Assembly: GCA_025351645.1 (NCBI GenBank)
Contig: JANXVN010000175.1
Location: 1 to 34,971 of the forward strand
Direction: 5' to 3'
DNA length: 34,971 nucleotides
Source of the DNA: Ferruginibacter sp.
GTDB lineage: Bacteria > Bacteroidota > Bacteroidia > Chitinophagales > Chitinophagaceae
Part shown: in pieces, positions 1 to 8,786 of the stretch
Layout of the letters: each line of letters opens with the position of its first letter
How positions within the stretch are numbered: the stretch's first letter is position 1
The notes under the pieces: model-generated
Told to the model about the DNA's origin: nothing
Seen by the model: the letters and a program-made list of their open reading frames with translations, nothing else
Databases searched by the model: none
Translations under genes and position numbers: made by a program

Positions 1-137
1 AAAAACAGTTATTAAAACCTGCTGAACCATACCGGCATATTTTAATTTCCGTGGTGGCTATCTAACTTTAATTGAAGATTGATTATTTTATTGAAATCCA
101 CAGCCCTCTTAAAAGCTAAAGGGTGAAGGATTTATAA
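1..137. other. Left-edge non-coding stretch
   Basis: No convincing reading frame, RNA or strong hairpin is visible between the window edge and the stop codon of the ABC ATPase. If the membrane permease belonging to the efflux operon follows the ATPase gene, it lies beyond this edge. Confidence 0.5.
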
Positions 138-815
138 CTACACGTGAAAATTTTCAGTCACCACACGCCCATCAAACAAGTTTATTATGCGGTGTGCAAA
201 GCCTGCATCATAAGGGCTGTGCGTTACCATTATTACGGTAGTGCCTTCTTCATTTAATTGTTGTAACAGCTTCATCACTTCTTCACCATTTTTACTATCG
301 AGGTTACCTGTTGGTTCATCCGCCAATATTAATTTTGGCTTGGCTACCACCGCTCTTGCAATGGCTACACGCTGCTGCTGCCCACCACTTAACTGTTGCG
401 GAAAATGGTTGCGGCGGTGCATGATGTTCATACGTTCCAGCACGGCTTCTACTTTTGCTTTGCGGTCTTTTACCGGCATCTTCATGTATATCAGTGGCAG
501 CTCTACATTTTCAAAAACGGTTAGCTCATCAATAAGGTTAAAGCTTTGAAAAACGAAGCCTATATTGCCTTTACGCAACTGTGCCCTTTTGCGTTCCGTC
601 ATTTTTGCGACCTCGGTACCAAAAAAATTATACTCGCCGCCAGATGGGTTATCGAGCAAACCAACAATATTTAATAAAGTTGATTTACCGCAACCGCTTG
701 GCCCCATGATGGCAACAAACTCCCCTTCTTTAATCAATACGTTTATGCCGTTTAATGCAGTTGTTTCTACTTCTTCGGTAGTAAATAATTTTTGTAACTC
801 TTTAATTTGGATCAT
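138..815 (-). CDS. ABC transporter ATP-binding protein, LolD/MacB type
   Basis: This 225-residue protein is a stand-alone ATPase that would power an inner-membrane export permease of the LolCDE/MacB type. Seen in the sequence: Walker [10 protein letters not shown] near residues 38-46, a Q-loop region ([18 protein letters not shown]), the ABC signature [14 protein letters not shown], Walker [14 protein letters not shown] and the switch histidine in MVTHSP. The length is normal for the family. It is the last gene of the minus-strand run that begins with the periplasmic adaptor at 2306, so it is probably the energy module of that efflux system. No permease is visible within the window. Family assignment is very secure; the exported substrate is unknown. 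Confidence 0.95.
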   Translation of the reverse strand: MIQIKELQKLFTTEEVETTALNGINVLIKEGEFVAIMGPSGCGKSTLLNIVGLLDNPSGGEYNFFGTEVAKMTERKRAQLRKGNIGFVFQSFNLIDELTVFENVELPLIYMKMPVKDRKAKVEAVLERMNIMHRRNHFPQQLSGGQQQRVAIARAVVAKPKLILADEPTGNLDSKNGEEVMKLLQQLNEEGTTVIMVTHSPYDAGFAHRIINLFDGRVVTENFHV

Positions 816-825
816 ATGCTGGTTT

Positions 826-1017
826 TTATATCACGTTATTTAAAATAGCTATTGCCTGTATCCTGCCATTGAACTGATCAACATTTTCTTTTTGTAGCCC
901 CGGTGTTATTGTTGCAGCATTATCAGTGCTTACACATTTAGTATCCAGCCTTAGGGTGGCTATGTTAACTACAAGCAATAATGTTATTACAAGAGCCATA
1001 AATTTAAAATTATCCAT
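826..1017 (-). CDS. Small hypothetical membrane or exported protein (63 aa)
   Basis: I do not recognise this protein. It starts with MDNFKFMALVITLLLVV, a short positive N-terminus followed by one hydrophobic segment (about residues 6-22), so it is probably membrane-anchored or exported. The remainder is polar, with one cysteine near residue 28. It lies in the same direction as, and between, the periplasmic adaptor (41 bp upstream) and the ATPase (10 bp downstream), so it is likely co-transcribed. Tight packing in the operon is the main reason to accept it. It could be an accessory subunit of the exporter or a spurious frame. Confidence 0.5.
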   Translation of the reverse strand: MDNFKFMALVITLLLVVNIATLRLDTKCVSTDNAATITPGLQKENVDQFNGRIQAIAILNNVI

Positions 1018-1058
1018 AAAAGTTATTCTGGTTGATTGGGTTGTTATAATTTGAAAGC

Positions 1059-2306
1059 TTAAAATTCAAGCACTTCGTTTTTGCCGAAATTTTCATAAGA
1101 GCTAGTGATTACTTTTTCGCCCGGCTTTAGCCCATTCGTTACTTCATAAAATTCAGGGTTGCGCATGCCTACAGTAATGTTTCGTTTTACTGCTTTTTTA
1201 CCCGTAGCATCCACCACATAAATCCAGTTGCCGCCAGTTTCGGAAAAGAAGCCCCCAACCGGTATTAGTATGGCTTTTGATGATTTGCCCAGTTCCATAC
1301 GTATGGAAGCAGATTGCCCACGCTTGATGCCATCTGGTGTTTTTGTGGTAAACACCATATCCACTTCAAACTTGCCGCTGCGCACTTCAGGGTAAACTTT
1401 AGATATCGTCATGCTGTAGTTTTGGTCACTAAATTCCATAGTGCCTTTTAGCCCTACAAAAATCCTGTTGATGTAGTGTTCATCAACATCCGCACGCATT
1501 TTAAAGCCATTAAGGTCATCTATCTGCCCAATGTTTTGCCCGGCGGTTATGCTGCTGCCCACTTCTGTTTCTATGGAAGATAACAGCCCGCTTACCGGTG
1601 CACGCACTACTAAATTTTCAAGGTTTTCTTTCATTAATTGAAGGTTCTTTTGAGAGTGCTGCAGCGTGCCTTCCAACTGATGTACCTGAATGCTTGAGTT
1701 TTCGTTCTGGTAACTTTCAGATTCTATGTCTATTCCTTTAAGGTTGGTCAGCCTTTCATATTCTCTTTTGGTCTTTAAATATTCCTGCTCGCTTATTACT
1801 TTGCCTTTGTATAATTTTTCGTTACGGTCGTTGTTGTCCCTGGCTTGTTCCAGTTGAAAATTTACTTCGTTTAATGTGCTACGTAAACCAAATTTATCTG
1901 TCTTTAATTTTAGCCTGGTATTTTGCAGGTCATTTATAAGGCGGTTAATTTCTGTTTCCTGTTGAACGAATTCCATTTGCAGGCGGTTGTTTTCCAATTT
2001 CAAAATCACGTCGCCTTGCTTTACGGTGTTGCCGCCTTCAATAACTTTTTCTTTTACATAGCCGCCTTCTATGGCATCTATACGGTACGTTTTTATTGGG
2101 TTTACCACGCCGCTTACTGCAATAAATTCATCGAACACGCCTTCGGTTACGGTAGAGATGGTTATCTTCTCTTTGTCTACATTCAGCTTGCTCCTTTTAT
2201 CTGCAAAGCCCAATTGAAAAACCAACAGCCCTGCTATTAAAACACCACCGCCTATCCAGCCTATCTTTTTCAGCGTCCAGAATTTTTTTTCTAATTTCTT
2301 GTCCAT
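1059..2306 (-). CDS. Efflux periplasmic adaptor subunit (HlyD/MacA family)
   Basis: This 415-residue membrane-fusion protein would bridge an inner-membrane exporter and an outer-membrane TolC-like channel. Seen: a lysine-rich N-terminus, one transmembrane anchor (about residues 15-33), a lipoyl/barrel-sandwich half (VIEGGNTVKQGDVILKLEN, about 88-106), a long helical hairpin rich in Q, L, N and E (about 110-230), the returning half motif VVRAPVSGLLSS, then beta-barrel and membrane-proximal domains (IPVGGFFSE, GLKPGEKVITS). It is the first gene of the operon that includes the LolD-type ATPase. A sigma-54-like promoter and a palindrome lie directly upstream, which ties it to the divergent NtrC-family regulator. 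The substrate cannot be told from the sequence. Confidence 0.93.
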   Translation of the reverse strand: MDKKLEKKFWTLKKIGWIGGGVLIAGLLVFQLGFADKRSKLNVDKEKITISTVTEGVFDEFIAVSGVVNPIKTYRIDAIEGGYVKEKVIEGGNTVKQGDVILKLENNRLQMEFVQQETEINRLINDLQNTRLKLKTDKFGLRSTLNEVNFQLEQARDNNDRNEKLYKGKVISEQEYLKTKREYERLTNLKGIDIESESYQNENSSIQVHQLEGTLQHSQKNLQLMKENLENLVVRAPVSGLLSSIETEVGSSITAGQNIGQIDDLNGFKMRADVDEHYINRIFVGLKGTMEFSDQNYSMTISKVYPEVRSGKFEVDMVFTTKTPDGIKRGQSASIRMELGKSSKAILIPVGGFFSETGGNWIYVVDATGKKAVKRNITVGMRNPEFYEVTNGLKPGEKVITSSYENFGKNEVLEF

Positions 2307-2339
2307 TTTAAAAATGTATTTATTTACAGTGGATGGTTT

Positions 2340-2354
2340 TCAATAGATATGCCA
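2340..2354 (-). promoter_or_regulatory. Sigma-54-like -24/-12 promoter upstream of the efflux operon
   Basis: On the minus strand the sequence reads TGGCATATCTATTGA. It matches the sigma-54 pattern TGGCAC-N5-TTGC with GG and the downstream G at the right spacing; the last C is replaced by A. It ends about 34 bp before the adaptor start codon, as expected for a short leader. The facing NtrC-family activator makes sigma-54 control plausible. Function is inferred, not shown. Confidence 0.5.
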
Positions 2355-2406
2355 AAGGCTGAACCCCTTACCCAGCATGCACTTAACTATTTTTAGGGTT
2401 AAAGTC

Positions 2407-2422
2407 TGTCCGGTATCGGACA
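2407..2422. promoter_or_regulatory. Perfect inverted repeat, candidate activator site
   Basis: TGTCCG-GTAT-CGGACA is a perfect 6-bp dyad with a 4-bp spacer, about 53 bp upstream of the sigma-54-like element. The position is suitable for an enhancer site bound by the Fis-type C-terminal helix-turn-helix of the response regulator encoded at 2913-4289. The binding partner is inferred. Confidence 0.5.
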
Positions 2423-2639
2423 TGTTTTGTACACCGCCGAACGTTTTAAGCGCACATTTTATAAAGTCTCTATATTGCCGGTTAACGATTACTATTGGCT
2501 AAATGATTTGTTTGCTGTTATATTGCAGCATCGATGTTTATAAAAAAGATAACATTTTTATAAACATCTTTAGAAAAATATCAGCCTAAACTTTTAATAT
2601 TGAATAGGCAAATTTATTAGCAGCGTGCCATTTTGTGAG

Positions 2640-2880
2640 GAGCTCTATTATGGAGCCTTCTTATGACTGGTAACTGCAAATCAGTAGAATAGCTATTGCG
2701 TGAAAGATAGCTGTAGTTACCAGTCTGACGCACTCGTCTGACTGGTAACGGCAAATTCGAAGGGTGCCCCTTGCGTGAGGGATAGGAACGGAAATCCTTT
2801 TTGTCGGCCGCCGCAAAAAGATTGAAGTGCATAGCCCGGCCCTTACCGCAGCGGTTTGGGCACGCCCATAATAAATATGT
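2640..2880 (-). repeat. Composite REP-like element, locus 1
   Basis: Read on the minus strand, this begins with a GC-rich REP-like core (about 2767-2870: GGGCTATGCACTTCAATC, then GCGGCGGCCGACAAAAAGGA). A palindromic unit follows: arms 2716-2730 and 2735-2749 pair over 15 bp with one central mismatch around a 4-bp loop. A second, truncated palindrome half (GTTACCAGTC) follows near 2665-2680. The same two modules in the same order recur in the opposite orientation at 22955-23330. Open frames across it are by-products of the repeat. It fills the space between the efflux operon and the two-component genes. Confidence 0.8.
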
Positions 2881-2912
2881 CCACATAATAACACCAATAA
2901 ATTATTATAACT

Positions 2913-4289
2913 ATGAACCCGGATTTAGAAGGAAAAATTTTAATTGTAGATGATGATGCCGGTGTGCTTAGTGCGGCCAACCTTTTGCTGAAGCGCCGGT
3001 TTAAACAGGTGGATACAGAAAAAAATCCGCTGCGTATACCCTACTGGGTGAACACCGGAAAGTACGATGTGATTTTGCTGGACATGAATTTTAACCGTGA
3101 CCTTAGCAGCGGCAAAGAAGGATTTGAATGGCTTGATAAAATATTGGACCTTGACCCAACTATTTCAGTAGTTTTATTTACGGCCTACGGCGATGTTGAA
3201 ATGGCCGTGCGGGCAATAAAATTAGGCGCTACAGATTTTGTATTGAAGCCATGGCAGAATGATAAACTGGTGGAAACTTTACAGACTGCACTTAGCATTG
3301 CACAACAAAAAAAAGCGGCGAAAACTATTGTTGCACCCATGAGGGCAGCCAAGAATACCACACCAGTTTCTTCCCATCCATTTATTGGCAACAGCGATGT
3401 TATACAAAATATTTTAAGCACTATTGAAAGGGTTGCTGGTACGGATGCCAATGTATTGATATTGGGTGAAAACGGCACTGGTAAAGACTTAGTGGCTAAA
3501 ATAATACACCAGCAATCGTTAAGAAAAGAAAAAACTTTTGTATCGGTTGACCTTGGCGCTATTTCCGAACCGTTATTTGAAAGTGAATTATTTGGGCATG
3601 TAAAAGGTTCGTTTACAGATGCACGTGAAGACAGGACGGGCAAACTGGAAGAGGCAGATGGCGGCACAATTTTCCTTGATGAAGTTGGTAATATTTCGTT
3701 ACCGATGCAGGCAAAATTATTAACTGTTTTGCAAAATAGGAACATAACAAAAGTAGGCAGCAATAAAGTAAAAGCCATTGATGTGCGCCTTGTATGTGCC
3801 ACCAATAAAGCGGTGTATAATATGGTGAACGAAAACACTTTTCGGCAAGATTTATTATACCGCATAAATACCATTGAAATACAAATACCGGCGCTGCGGG
3901 AACGCAAAGAAGACATACCATTGCTGGCCGATTATTTTTTGCACGTGTATGCAAAAAAATATAACCGCACTGTTGCGGCATTGAGCAGCACGGTAATTAA
4001 GCTGCTGCAAAAATATGCCTGGCCAGGCAACGTAAGGGAATTGCAGCATGCGTTGGAACGTGCGGTGATACTATCACAATCTGCTATTTTACAGCCCGAA
4101 GATTTTACTGGCTTACGTTTAAATGCAAGCGATGCGGCAGCGCCAGAAACTTTGCAACTGGAAGAAATGGAAGTGCTGCTGATAAAAAAAGCTTTGCGAA
4201 AATACAATGGTAACATTACAGAAACCGCAAGGGAACTGGGTTTGACGAGGGCATCGCTTTACCGTCGGCTGGAGAAATATGCTATTTAG
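2913..4289 (+). CDS. Sigma-54-dependent response regulator (NtrC/AtoC family)
   Basis: This 458-residue transcription activator has three domains. The receiver domain (about 8-125) has an acidic pocket at DDD13-15, a phospho-acceptor D57 in LLDMNF, T90 and K112. The AAA+ domain (about 155-385) has Walker A GENGTGKD (185-192) and Walker B GTIFLDEVG, followed by R-finger regions. The C-terminal Fis-type helix-turn-helix contains NITETARELGLTRASLYRRL. The sigma-54 contact loop, classically GAFTGA, reads GSFTDA (232-237). It is followed 58 bp later by its likely partner kinase and faces the efflux operon, which carries a sigma-54-like promoter. Assignment is secure; control of the efflux operon is inferred. 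Confidence 0.95.
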   Translation: MNPDLEGKILIVDDDAGVLSAANLLLKRRFKQVDTEKNPLRIPYWVNTGKYDVILLDMNFNRDLSSGKEGFEWLDKILDLDPTISVVLFTAYGDVEMAVRAIKLGATDFVLKPWQNDKLVETLQTALSIAQQKKAAKTIVAPMRAAKNTTPVSSHPFIGNSDVIQNILSTIERVAGTDANVLILGENGTGKDLVAKIIHQQSLRKEKTFVSVDLGAISEPLFESELFGHVKGSFTDAREDRTGKLEEADGGTIFLDEVGNISLPMQAKLLTVLQNRNITKVGSNKVKAIDVRLVCATNKAVYNMVNENTFRQDLLYRINTIEIQIPALRERKEDIPLLADYFLHVYAKKYNRTVAALSSTVIKLLQKYAWPGNVRELQHALERAVILSQSAILQPEDFTGLRLNASDAAAPETLQLEEMEVLLIKKALRKYNGNITETARELGLTRASLYRRLEKYAI

Positions 4290-4347
4290 CTTTTTATTAT
4301 TTCCTTAAATAAAACTATTTTTTACAGAAAATATTCAACTTTTATAA

Positions 4348-5745
4348 ATGATTTTTAAAAGATTTGCCATTGGCCTAATTTGGAGGATTGCCGCTATTAT
4401 TTTACTGGCGGCCGCCTTGGCATTTTGTGTGTTAACAATTGTGCAAACAAAAGAGGCTACCGTTTACTGGTTGTTTAGCTTGCTTGTTTTTTCGATGATA
4501 GTTTACAGGGGCATCAACCTTTTTCAATACGCTAATTCCACCAACAGAAAGCTTGCACGTTTTTTTGACTCTATCCAATACGACGATTTTACTATTCGTT
4601 TTTCAAGCGACAATACGTACGGAAAAAGTTTTCAGGATTTAAATAAAGAGTTTAATAAAGTGCTTGGGGCATTTAGGAAGGTAAGGGCGGAAAATGAGGC
4701 TAGCCTTCACTTAGTGAACACAATTATACAAAATGTACAGACAGGCCTTTTACTTTTTGACCCCTTTGGGAGGATAGAATTGAGCAACACAGCGGCTTGT
4801 AAACTACTTGGTTTTTACCGGCTGAAAAATATTTCAGAGCTTAAAATAAACCATGCGGAGCTGGCTGAAAAATTAAGCAATGTAACTGATAAGCACTTTT
4901 TATATGAGTCTATTGGCGGGCTTCAATTATCTGTAAATATTATTAGTATCCGTTTAGGGGGGCAGGTTAAAAGCCTGGTGTCGCTGCATAACATACAGCC
5001 AGAGCTGCAACAAAAAGAAGTAGAATCGTGGCAAAATTTAACGAGGGTTTTACGCCATGAAATTATGAATTCACTCACGCCCATTTTGTCGCTTATTGGC
5101 ACCATGAAACATATAGTAGATACAGAACTACCTGCCAATGCAAATGATAACGGCGCCCGTGAAGACTTGCAGGAAGCCCTGGAAACATTGGAAAGCCGTG
5201 GCATTGGCGTAATAAATTTTGTAGATGCTTACAGAAGTTTTACAACCATACCACAACCAGTTTTAAATGAAATTAATGTTGAACAATTAATTCAGCGGGT
5301 GATGGTGCTTGTTGAAAAAGAAATTGACATGGCAGGAATTGATTTTAGTTACAAGCATACTGGCACAGAAAATACAATTATTGCAGATGGCGACCAACTA
5401 TCAATGGTATTGCTGAACCTGATAAAAAATTCGAAGGAGGCTTTGGTGAATACCAACAAAGGCATTATTATTTTAAAAAGCACGGTACAAAACGACCAGC
5501 AATTAATTATAGAAATAACAGATAATGGCCCGGGCATTGAACCAGAAGCGATAGAAGAAATTTTTATTCCATTTTATACAACCAAGAAAAGCGGCTCGGG
5601 TATTGGCTTAAGCTTGTCAAGGCAAATTATTCAGCAGCATGGTGGAAATATAAAAGTATTTTCTGAAGCAGGCAAGGGATGCAGCTTTTTTGTAGTGCTT
5701 AAAATGAATATGGGCATTGGGAAGGTAGCTAACGGGTACGCATAG
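4348..5745 (+). CDS. Membrane sensor histidine kinase
   Basis: This 465-residue kinase has two transmembrane helices (about 12-31 and 38-54) with almost no loop between them, so sensing is probably within or near the membrane or in the cytoplasm. A linker and a PAS-like segment follow (LLLFDPFGRIELSNTAACKLLG, about 134-155). The phospho-acceptor is H237 in the H box RVLRHEIMNSLTPI. The ATPase domain has an N box (LNLIKNSKEAL), a G1 box (DNGPGI) and a G2 box (GSGIGLSL). It lies directly downstream of the NtrC-type regulator and is almost certainly its partner. The signal is unknown, but the neighbourhood suggests envelope stress or a toxic compound handled by the efflux system. Confidence 0.93.
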   Translation: MIFKRFAIGLIWRIAAIILLAAALAFCVLTIVQTKEATVYWLFSLLVFSMIVYRGINLFQYANSTNRKLARFFDSIQYDDFTIRFSSDNTYGKSFQDLNKEFNKVLGAFRKVRAENEASLHLVNTIIQNVQTGLLLFDPFGRIELSNTAACKLLGFYRLKNISELKINHAELAEKLSNVTDKHFLYESIGGLQLSVNIISIRLGGQVKSLVSLHNIQPELQQKEVESWQNLTRVLRHEIMNSLTPILSLIGTMKHIVDTELPANANDNGAREDLQEALETLESRGIGVINFVDAYRSFTTIPQPVLNEINVEQLIQRVMVLVEKEIDMAGIDFSYKHTGTENTIIADGDQLSMVLLNLIKNSKEALVNTNKGIIILKSTVQNDQQLIIEITDNGPGIEPEAIEEIFIPFYTTKKSGSGIGLSLSRQIIQQHGGNIKVFSEAGKGCSFFVVLKMNMGIGKVANGYA

Positions 5746-5880
5746 CCGTTTTTGGTTTGCCTTTTTTTATTGTTGTTCAAATTGTGAGGTACTGATTGAA
5801 ATGAAATGGCTTACATTTTTTAGATAGTGTTTATTGGACTAACACTATAATTGGTAATCGATAAATGATAATTGCACATA

Positions 5881-5915
5881 AAAAATCCTTCAACCTTTAC
5901 GGTTGAGGGATTTTT
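5881..5915. terminator. Bidirectional hairpin terminator
   Basis: Arms 5881-5895 and 5901-5915 pair over 15 bp with a single mismatch (ATCCTTCAACC / GGTTGAGGGAT) around TTTAC. An A tract on one side and a T tract on the other let it end both the kinase gene (plus) and the mutase-fusion gene (minus). Confidence 0.85.
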
Positions 5916-5936
5916 ATTACATTTATTATAAGCCTA

Positions 5937-8345
5937 TTAATTTTTCGATACAGTGATTGCCTGATTTCCATTTGCCTGGTTTCCGTTTACCTGAGTTCCG
6001 TTTGCTGAAGTTCCATTTGTCGAAATTCCATTGGCTTGCGTTCCAGTAACTCTAATACCATTAACATGCGGCTCTATGCTCTCTTCAGCAATAATTTTTT
6101 TATACATGGTTAAAGCCTGGGCTACTACCTGGTCCATGTTATAATATTTATAAGTTGCCAGCCTGCCAACAAAATATGCATCCTTCATCTGCAAGGCGAG
6201 TATCTGGTATCTTTTGTATAATGCTGCATTTTCCGCACGTGGTATCGGATAATATGGATCGCCTTCGTCAGTAGGGTATTCTGTTACAATAGAAGTTTTA
6301 TTATGCTTTTGGCCCGTGAGGTATTTAAATTCCGTTATCCTTGTGTATGCATGCTCATTAGGATAATTCACGGTACCAGTCGGCTGAAACACCGGCGCAT
6401 CCATGGTTTCAAATTTAAAAGATAACGACCTGTAAGGAAGCTTGCCATAACAGTAATCGAAAAAATAATCGATTGGGCCAGTATAGATTAATTTTTTAAA
6501 AGTAAATGCATCGATGATTTCCTTATAATCGGTATTGAGCATTACCTTAATGTTAGGATGGTTTAGCATCGTTTCAAACATGCGTGTGTACCCATGCAAA
6601 GGCATTGCCTGAAAAGTATCTGTAAAATAGCGGTCATCGCGATTGTTCCTTGTTGGTATCCTGGCAGTTACTGATGCGTCCAGTTCCGATGGATCGAGCC
6701 CCCATTGTTTTTTTGTGTATCCTTTAAAGAATTTCTCATACAATTCACGCCCAACTTTATTTACCACTACATCTTCTGATGTGTTTATATTTTTCGTTTT
6801 CTCGGCTTTTGATTCTAAAAAGGAGTCGACTTCACTGCTGTTTAATTGCAGGTTGTACAACTGATTAATGGTGTTAAGGTTAATTGGTATTGGTACATGC
6901 ATACCATCCACACTTGCTAAAACCCTGTGTTCATAGGGCCTCCAGGCCGTAAACTTGCCAAGGTAATCAAATACATCTTTAGAATTGGTATGAAAAATAT
7001 GTGGTCCATACTTGTGTATCATTATGCCATTATTGTTAAAGTAGTCAAAAGTGTTGCCTCCAATATGGTTGCGCTTATCTATCAATAAAACTTTTTTGCC
7101 GCTCTGTGTGGCTAGCCTTTCAGCTAATGTTGCACCTGCTAACCCAGCACCCACAATTAAATAATCAAACACAGTTTTAGTAGCTTTGAATGTTACCGTG
7201 TGTTTTTTATCAATAACCTGAGTAATAAGCATATTCATTTTGTCCCAGGTTTTATTCCACGAAATATCTGCTAAGAACGCATCAGTATCACGAAGCCACT
7301 CCTTTATATTTTTATCGCCTAAAATCTTTTCTCCTGCGGCTATAAATTGTTGCGGCGTATCCGCGATGTGTACTAAATTTAGCTCTCCATAAGGCGCTAC
7401 AACATCTCTAATTGAAGTTGATATAACAGGCTTGCCACCTGCAAGATATTCCGGCGTTTTGGTAGGGCTGATATAGGTGGTAGATTCGTTGATGGCAAAT
7501 GGCATCATCGCAATATCCCAACCAGATAAATATTGCGGCAGTTCTTTATAATTTTTACCCCCCAGGTAATGTATGTTTTGTTCCTTTGGCAAGCTTGCAG
7601 GATCTATTTTTACCACCGGCCCTAATACAACAAGCTGCCACTCAGGCTTTGCTTTAGCTACATCTTGCAATAACTGTAAATTAAACCTTTCATCAACAAC
7701 GCCATAAAAACCAATTCGTGGGTGAGGTATAGAAGACTGGTCGTGTGGTTCTGCCATGGCTACCCTTGCTTGCAAAAAATGCTCCTTATCTATACTGCTT
7801 GGAAAAGGATGTATGTTATGATGAAGGTGCTTTTTTGCTGAGTATAAATGATGTCCGCCCGTAAATACAATATCAGCCATTTTAAAAAGCCTCGCTTCAT
7901 TTTCTTTAAGTTTTGCAGGCGCAAATTTAAAACCAGAAAGTTCATCCATACAATCATACACAACTGCCTCAGCTATTAAATGATCACTAAAACTCAAAGC
8001 CATTGGAGAATAGTACCATAATAAATATCCTCTAATATCCATAGAACGTAACAGGTCATCCAGCAAAGTTTTTTGAGCCTGTACTACTTGTGCCTCACTA
8101 TAATTTTTTACTAAATGTGGCACTACTATCCATACATTTACAGCTGGTTGTTTGGTTATATCATAATAGTCAGATGATGCATCATAAATTGGTTCTTCCA
8201 AAATAAAGACCCTGCTATTTTTGGCAAACCTGGTTAATAGATGTTGTGGCCTTTGATATACAAAATTCCATCTAAGGTGCGAAAAGCAAACGATGTCCAA
8301 AGTCATAAGCGTTTTATTTGAAAGTTTAATAAATGTGTTGACCAC
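5937..8345 (-). CDS. glf: Glycosyltransferase / UDP-galactopyranose mutase fusion
   Basis: This 802-residue protein combines two enzymes. Residues about 15-375 look like a GT-B glycosyltransferase (QRPQHLLTRFAK near the start; RIGFYGVVDERF and SPTKTPEYLAGGKPVIST in the C-terminal half). Residues about 393-755 are a UDP-galactopyranose mutase: FAD-binding LIVGAGLAGATLAERL, then RNHIGGNTFDYF, KYGPHIFHT, GYTKKQWG and a final segment YFVGRLATYKYYNMDQV. The mutase makes UDP-galactofuranose, which the fused transferase might use directly. The tail (762-796) is seven Asn-Gly-containing pentapeptides. An alternative start is M14 (8306), where the conserved region begins. No signal peptide is visible, so it is cytoplasmic. 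Domain calls are secure; coupling of the two activities is inferred. Confidence 0.92.
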   Translation of the reverse strand: MVNTFIKLSNKTLMTLDIVCFSHLRWNFVYQRPQHLLTRFAKNSRVFILEEPIYDASSDYYDITKQPAVNVWIVVPHLVKNYSEAQVVQAQKTLLDDLLRSMDIRGYLLWYYSPMALSFSDHLIAEAVVYDCMDELSGFKFAPAKLKENEARLFKMADIVFTGGHHLYSAKKHLHHNIHPFPSSIDKEHFLQARVAMAEPHDQSSIPHPRIGFYGVVDERFNLQLLQDVAKAKPEWQLVVLGPVVKIDPASLPKEQNIHYLGGKNYKELPQYLSGWDIAMMPFAINESTTYISPTKTPEYLAGGKPVISTSIRDVVAPYGELNLVHIADTPQQFIAAGEKILGDKNIKEWLRDTDAFLADISWNKTWDKMNMLITQVIDKKHTVTFKATKTVFDYLIVGAGLAGATLAERLATQSGKKVLLIDKRNHIGGNTFDYFNNNGIMIHKYGPHIFHTNSKDVFDYLGKFTAWRPYEHRVLASVDGMHVPIPINLNTINQLYNLQLNSSEVDSFLESKAEKTKNINTSEDVVVNKVGRELYEKFFKGYTKKQWGLDPSELDASVTARIPTRNNRDDRYFTDTFQAMPLHGYTRMFETMLNHPNIKVMLNTDYKEIIDAFTFKKLIYTGPIDYFFDYCYGKLPYRSLSFKFETMDAPVFQPTGTVNYPNEHAYTRITEFKYLTGQKHNKTSIVTEYPTDEGDPYYPIPRAENAALYKRYQILALQMKDAYFVGRLATYKYYNMDQVVAQALTMYKKIIAEESIEPHVNGIRVTGTQANGISTNGTSANGTQVNGNQANGNQAITVSKN
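5958..6062 (-). repeat. 15-bp coding minisatellite (seven units)
   Basis: The end of the mutase-fusion gene is seven contiguous 15-bp units encoding five-residue repeats of the form (N/T)-G-x-x-x (NGNQA, NGTQV, NGTSA, NGIST and relatives), covering residues 762-796. Such a tract can change length by slippage without breaking the frame. Confidence 0.85.
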
Positions 8346-8786
8346 GCTAAAATTATTTTAACAATCATGCCATTATTTTTCGCTGTTTAAATTTGGAATG
8401 CTATTATTTTATTAAGAAATTATATCTACACTGTGAGTAGTTACCTCAACAATATTCCGCATAAAGCAATACATGCTTTTGAAAGCAGCAAAGCTTTATT
8501 GATATTGGGTTTTACGCACTTGTACTGTACAATAATTATAAACTAAAATAATAAAAACAACAAAAAATATAGAAGGTATAAATGTCCCATCCGGCTGTAT
8601 CTTACCGTATATTAATGGTATAGTAATTTATTTAATTGATATTAAGGCTATAGGCACATAGTGGTAAAGCCTCATTGACATGTACAGTATAAAATAATGA
8701 CCTGCCGAGGCTTATAAAGATGTATATGGCAACTAATTAACAACCCAAAAAGAGAAACGAAAACTAAAGCGCAAAGCTCAGCAAGG
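8346..8786. other. Intergenic region upstream of the mutase-fusion gene
   Basis: No gene or RNA is recognised. It holds a 13-bp perfect palindrome TTGTACTGTACAA at 8520-8532. The core octamer ACTGTACA appears again on the other strand near 8684-8693. These could be operator sites for the downstream minus-strand gene, but nothing else supports that. Confidence 0.4.

Noticed and set aside
2617-2897. Two overlapping minus-strand open frames of 78-89 codons
   Set aside because: They run through the REP-like core and palindrome and have no protein-like conservation; the repeat explains them.
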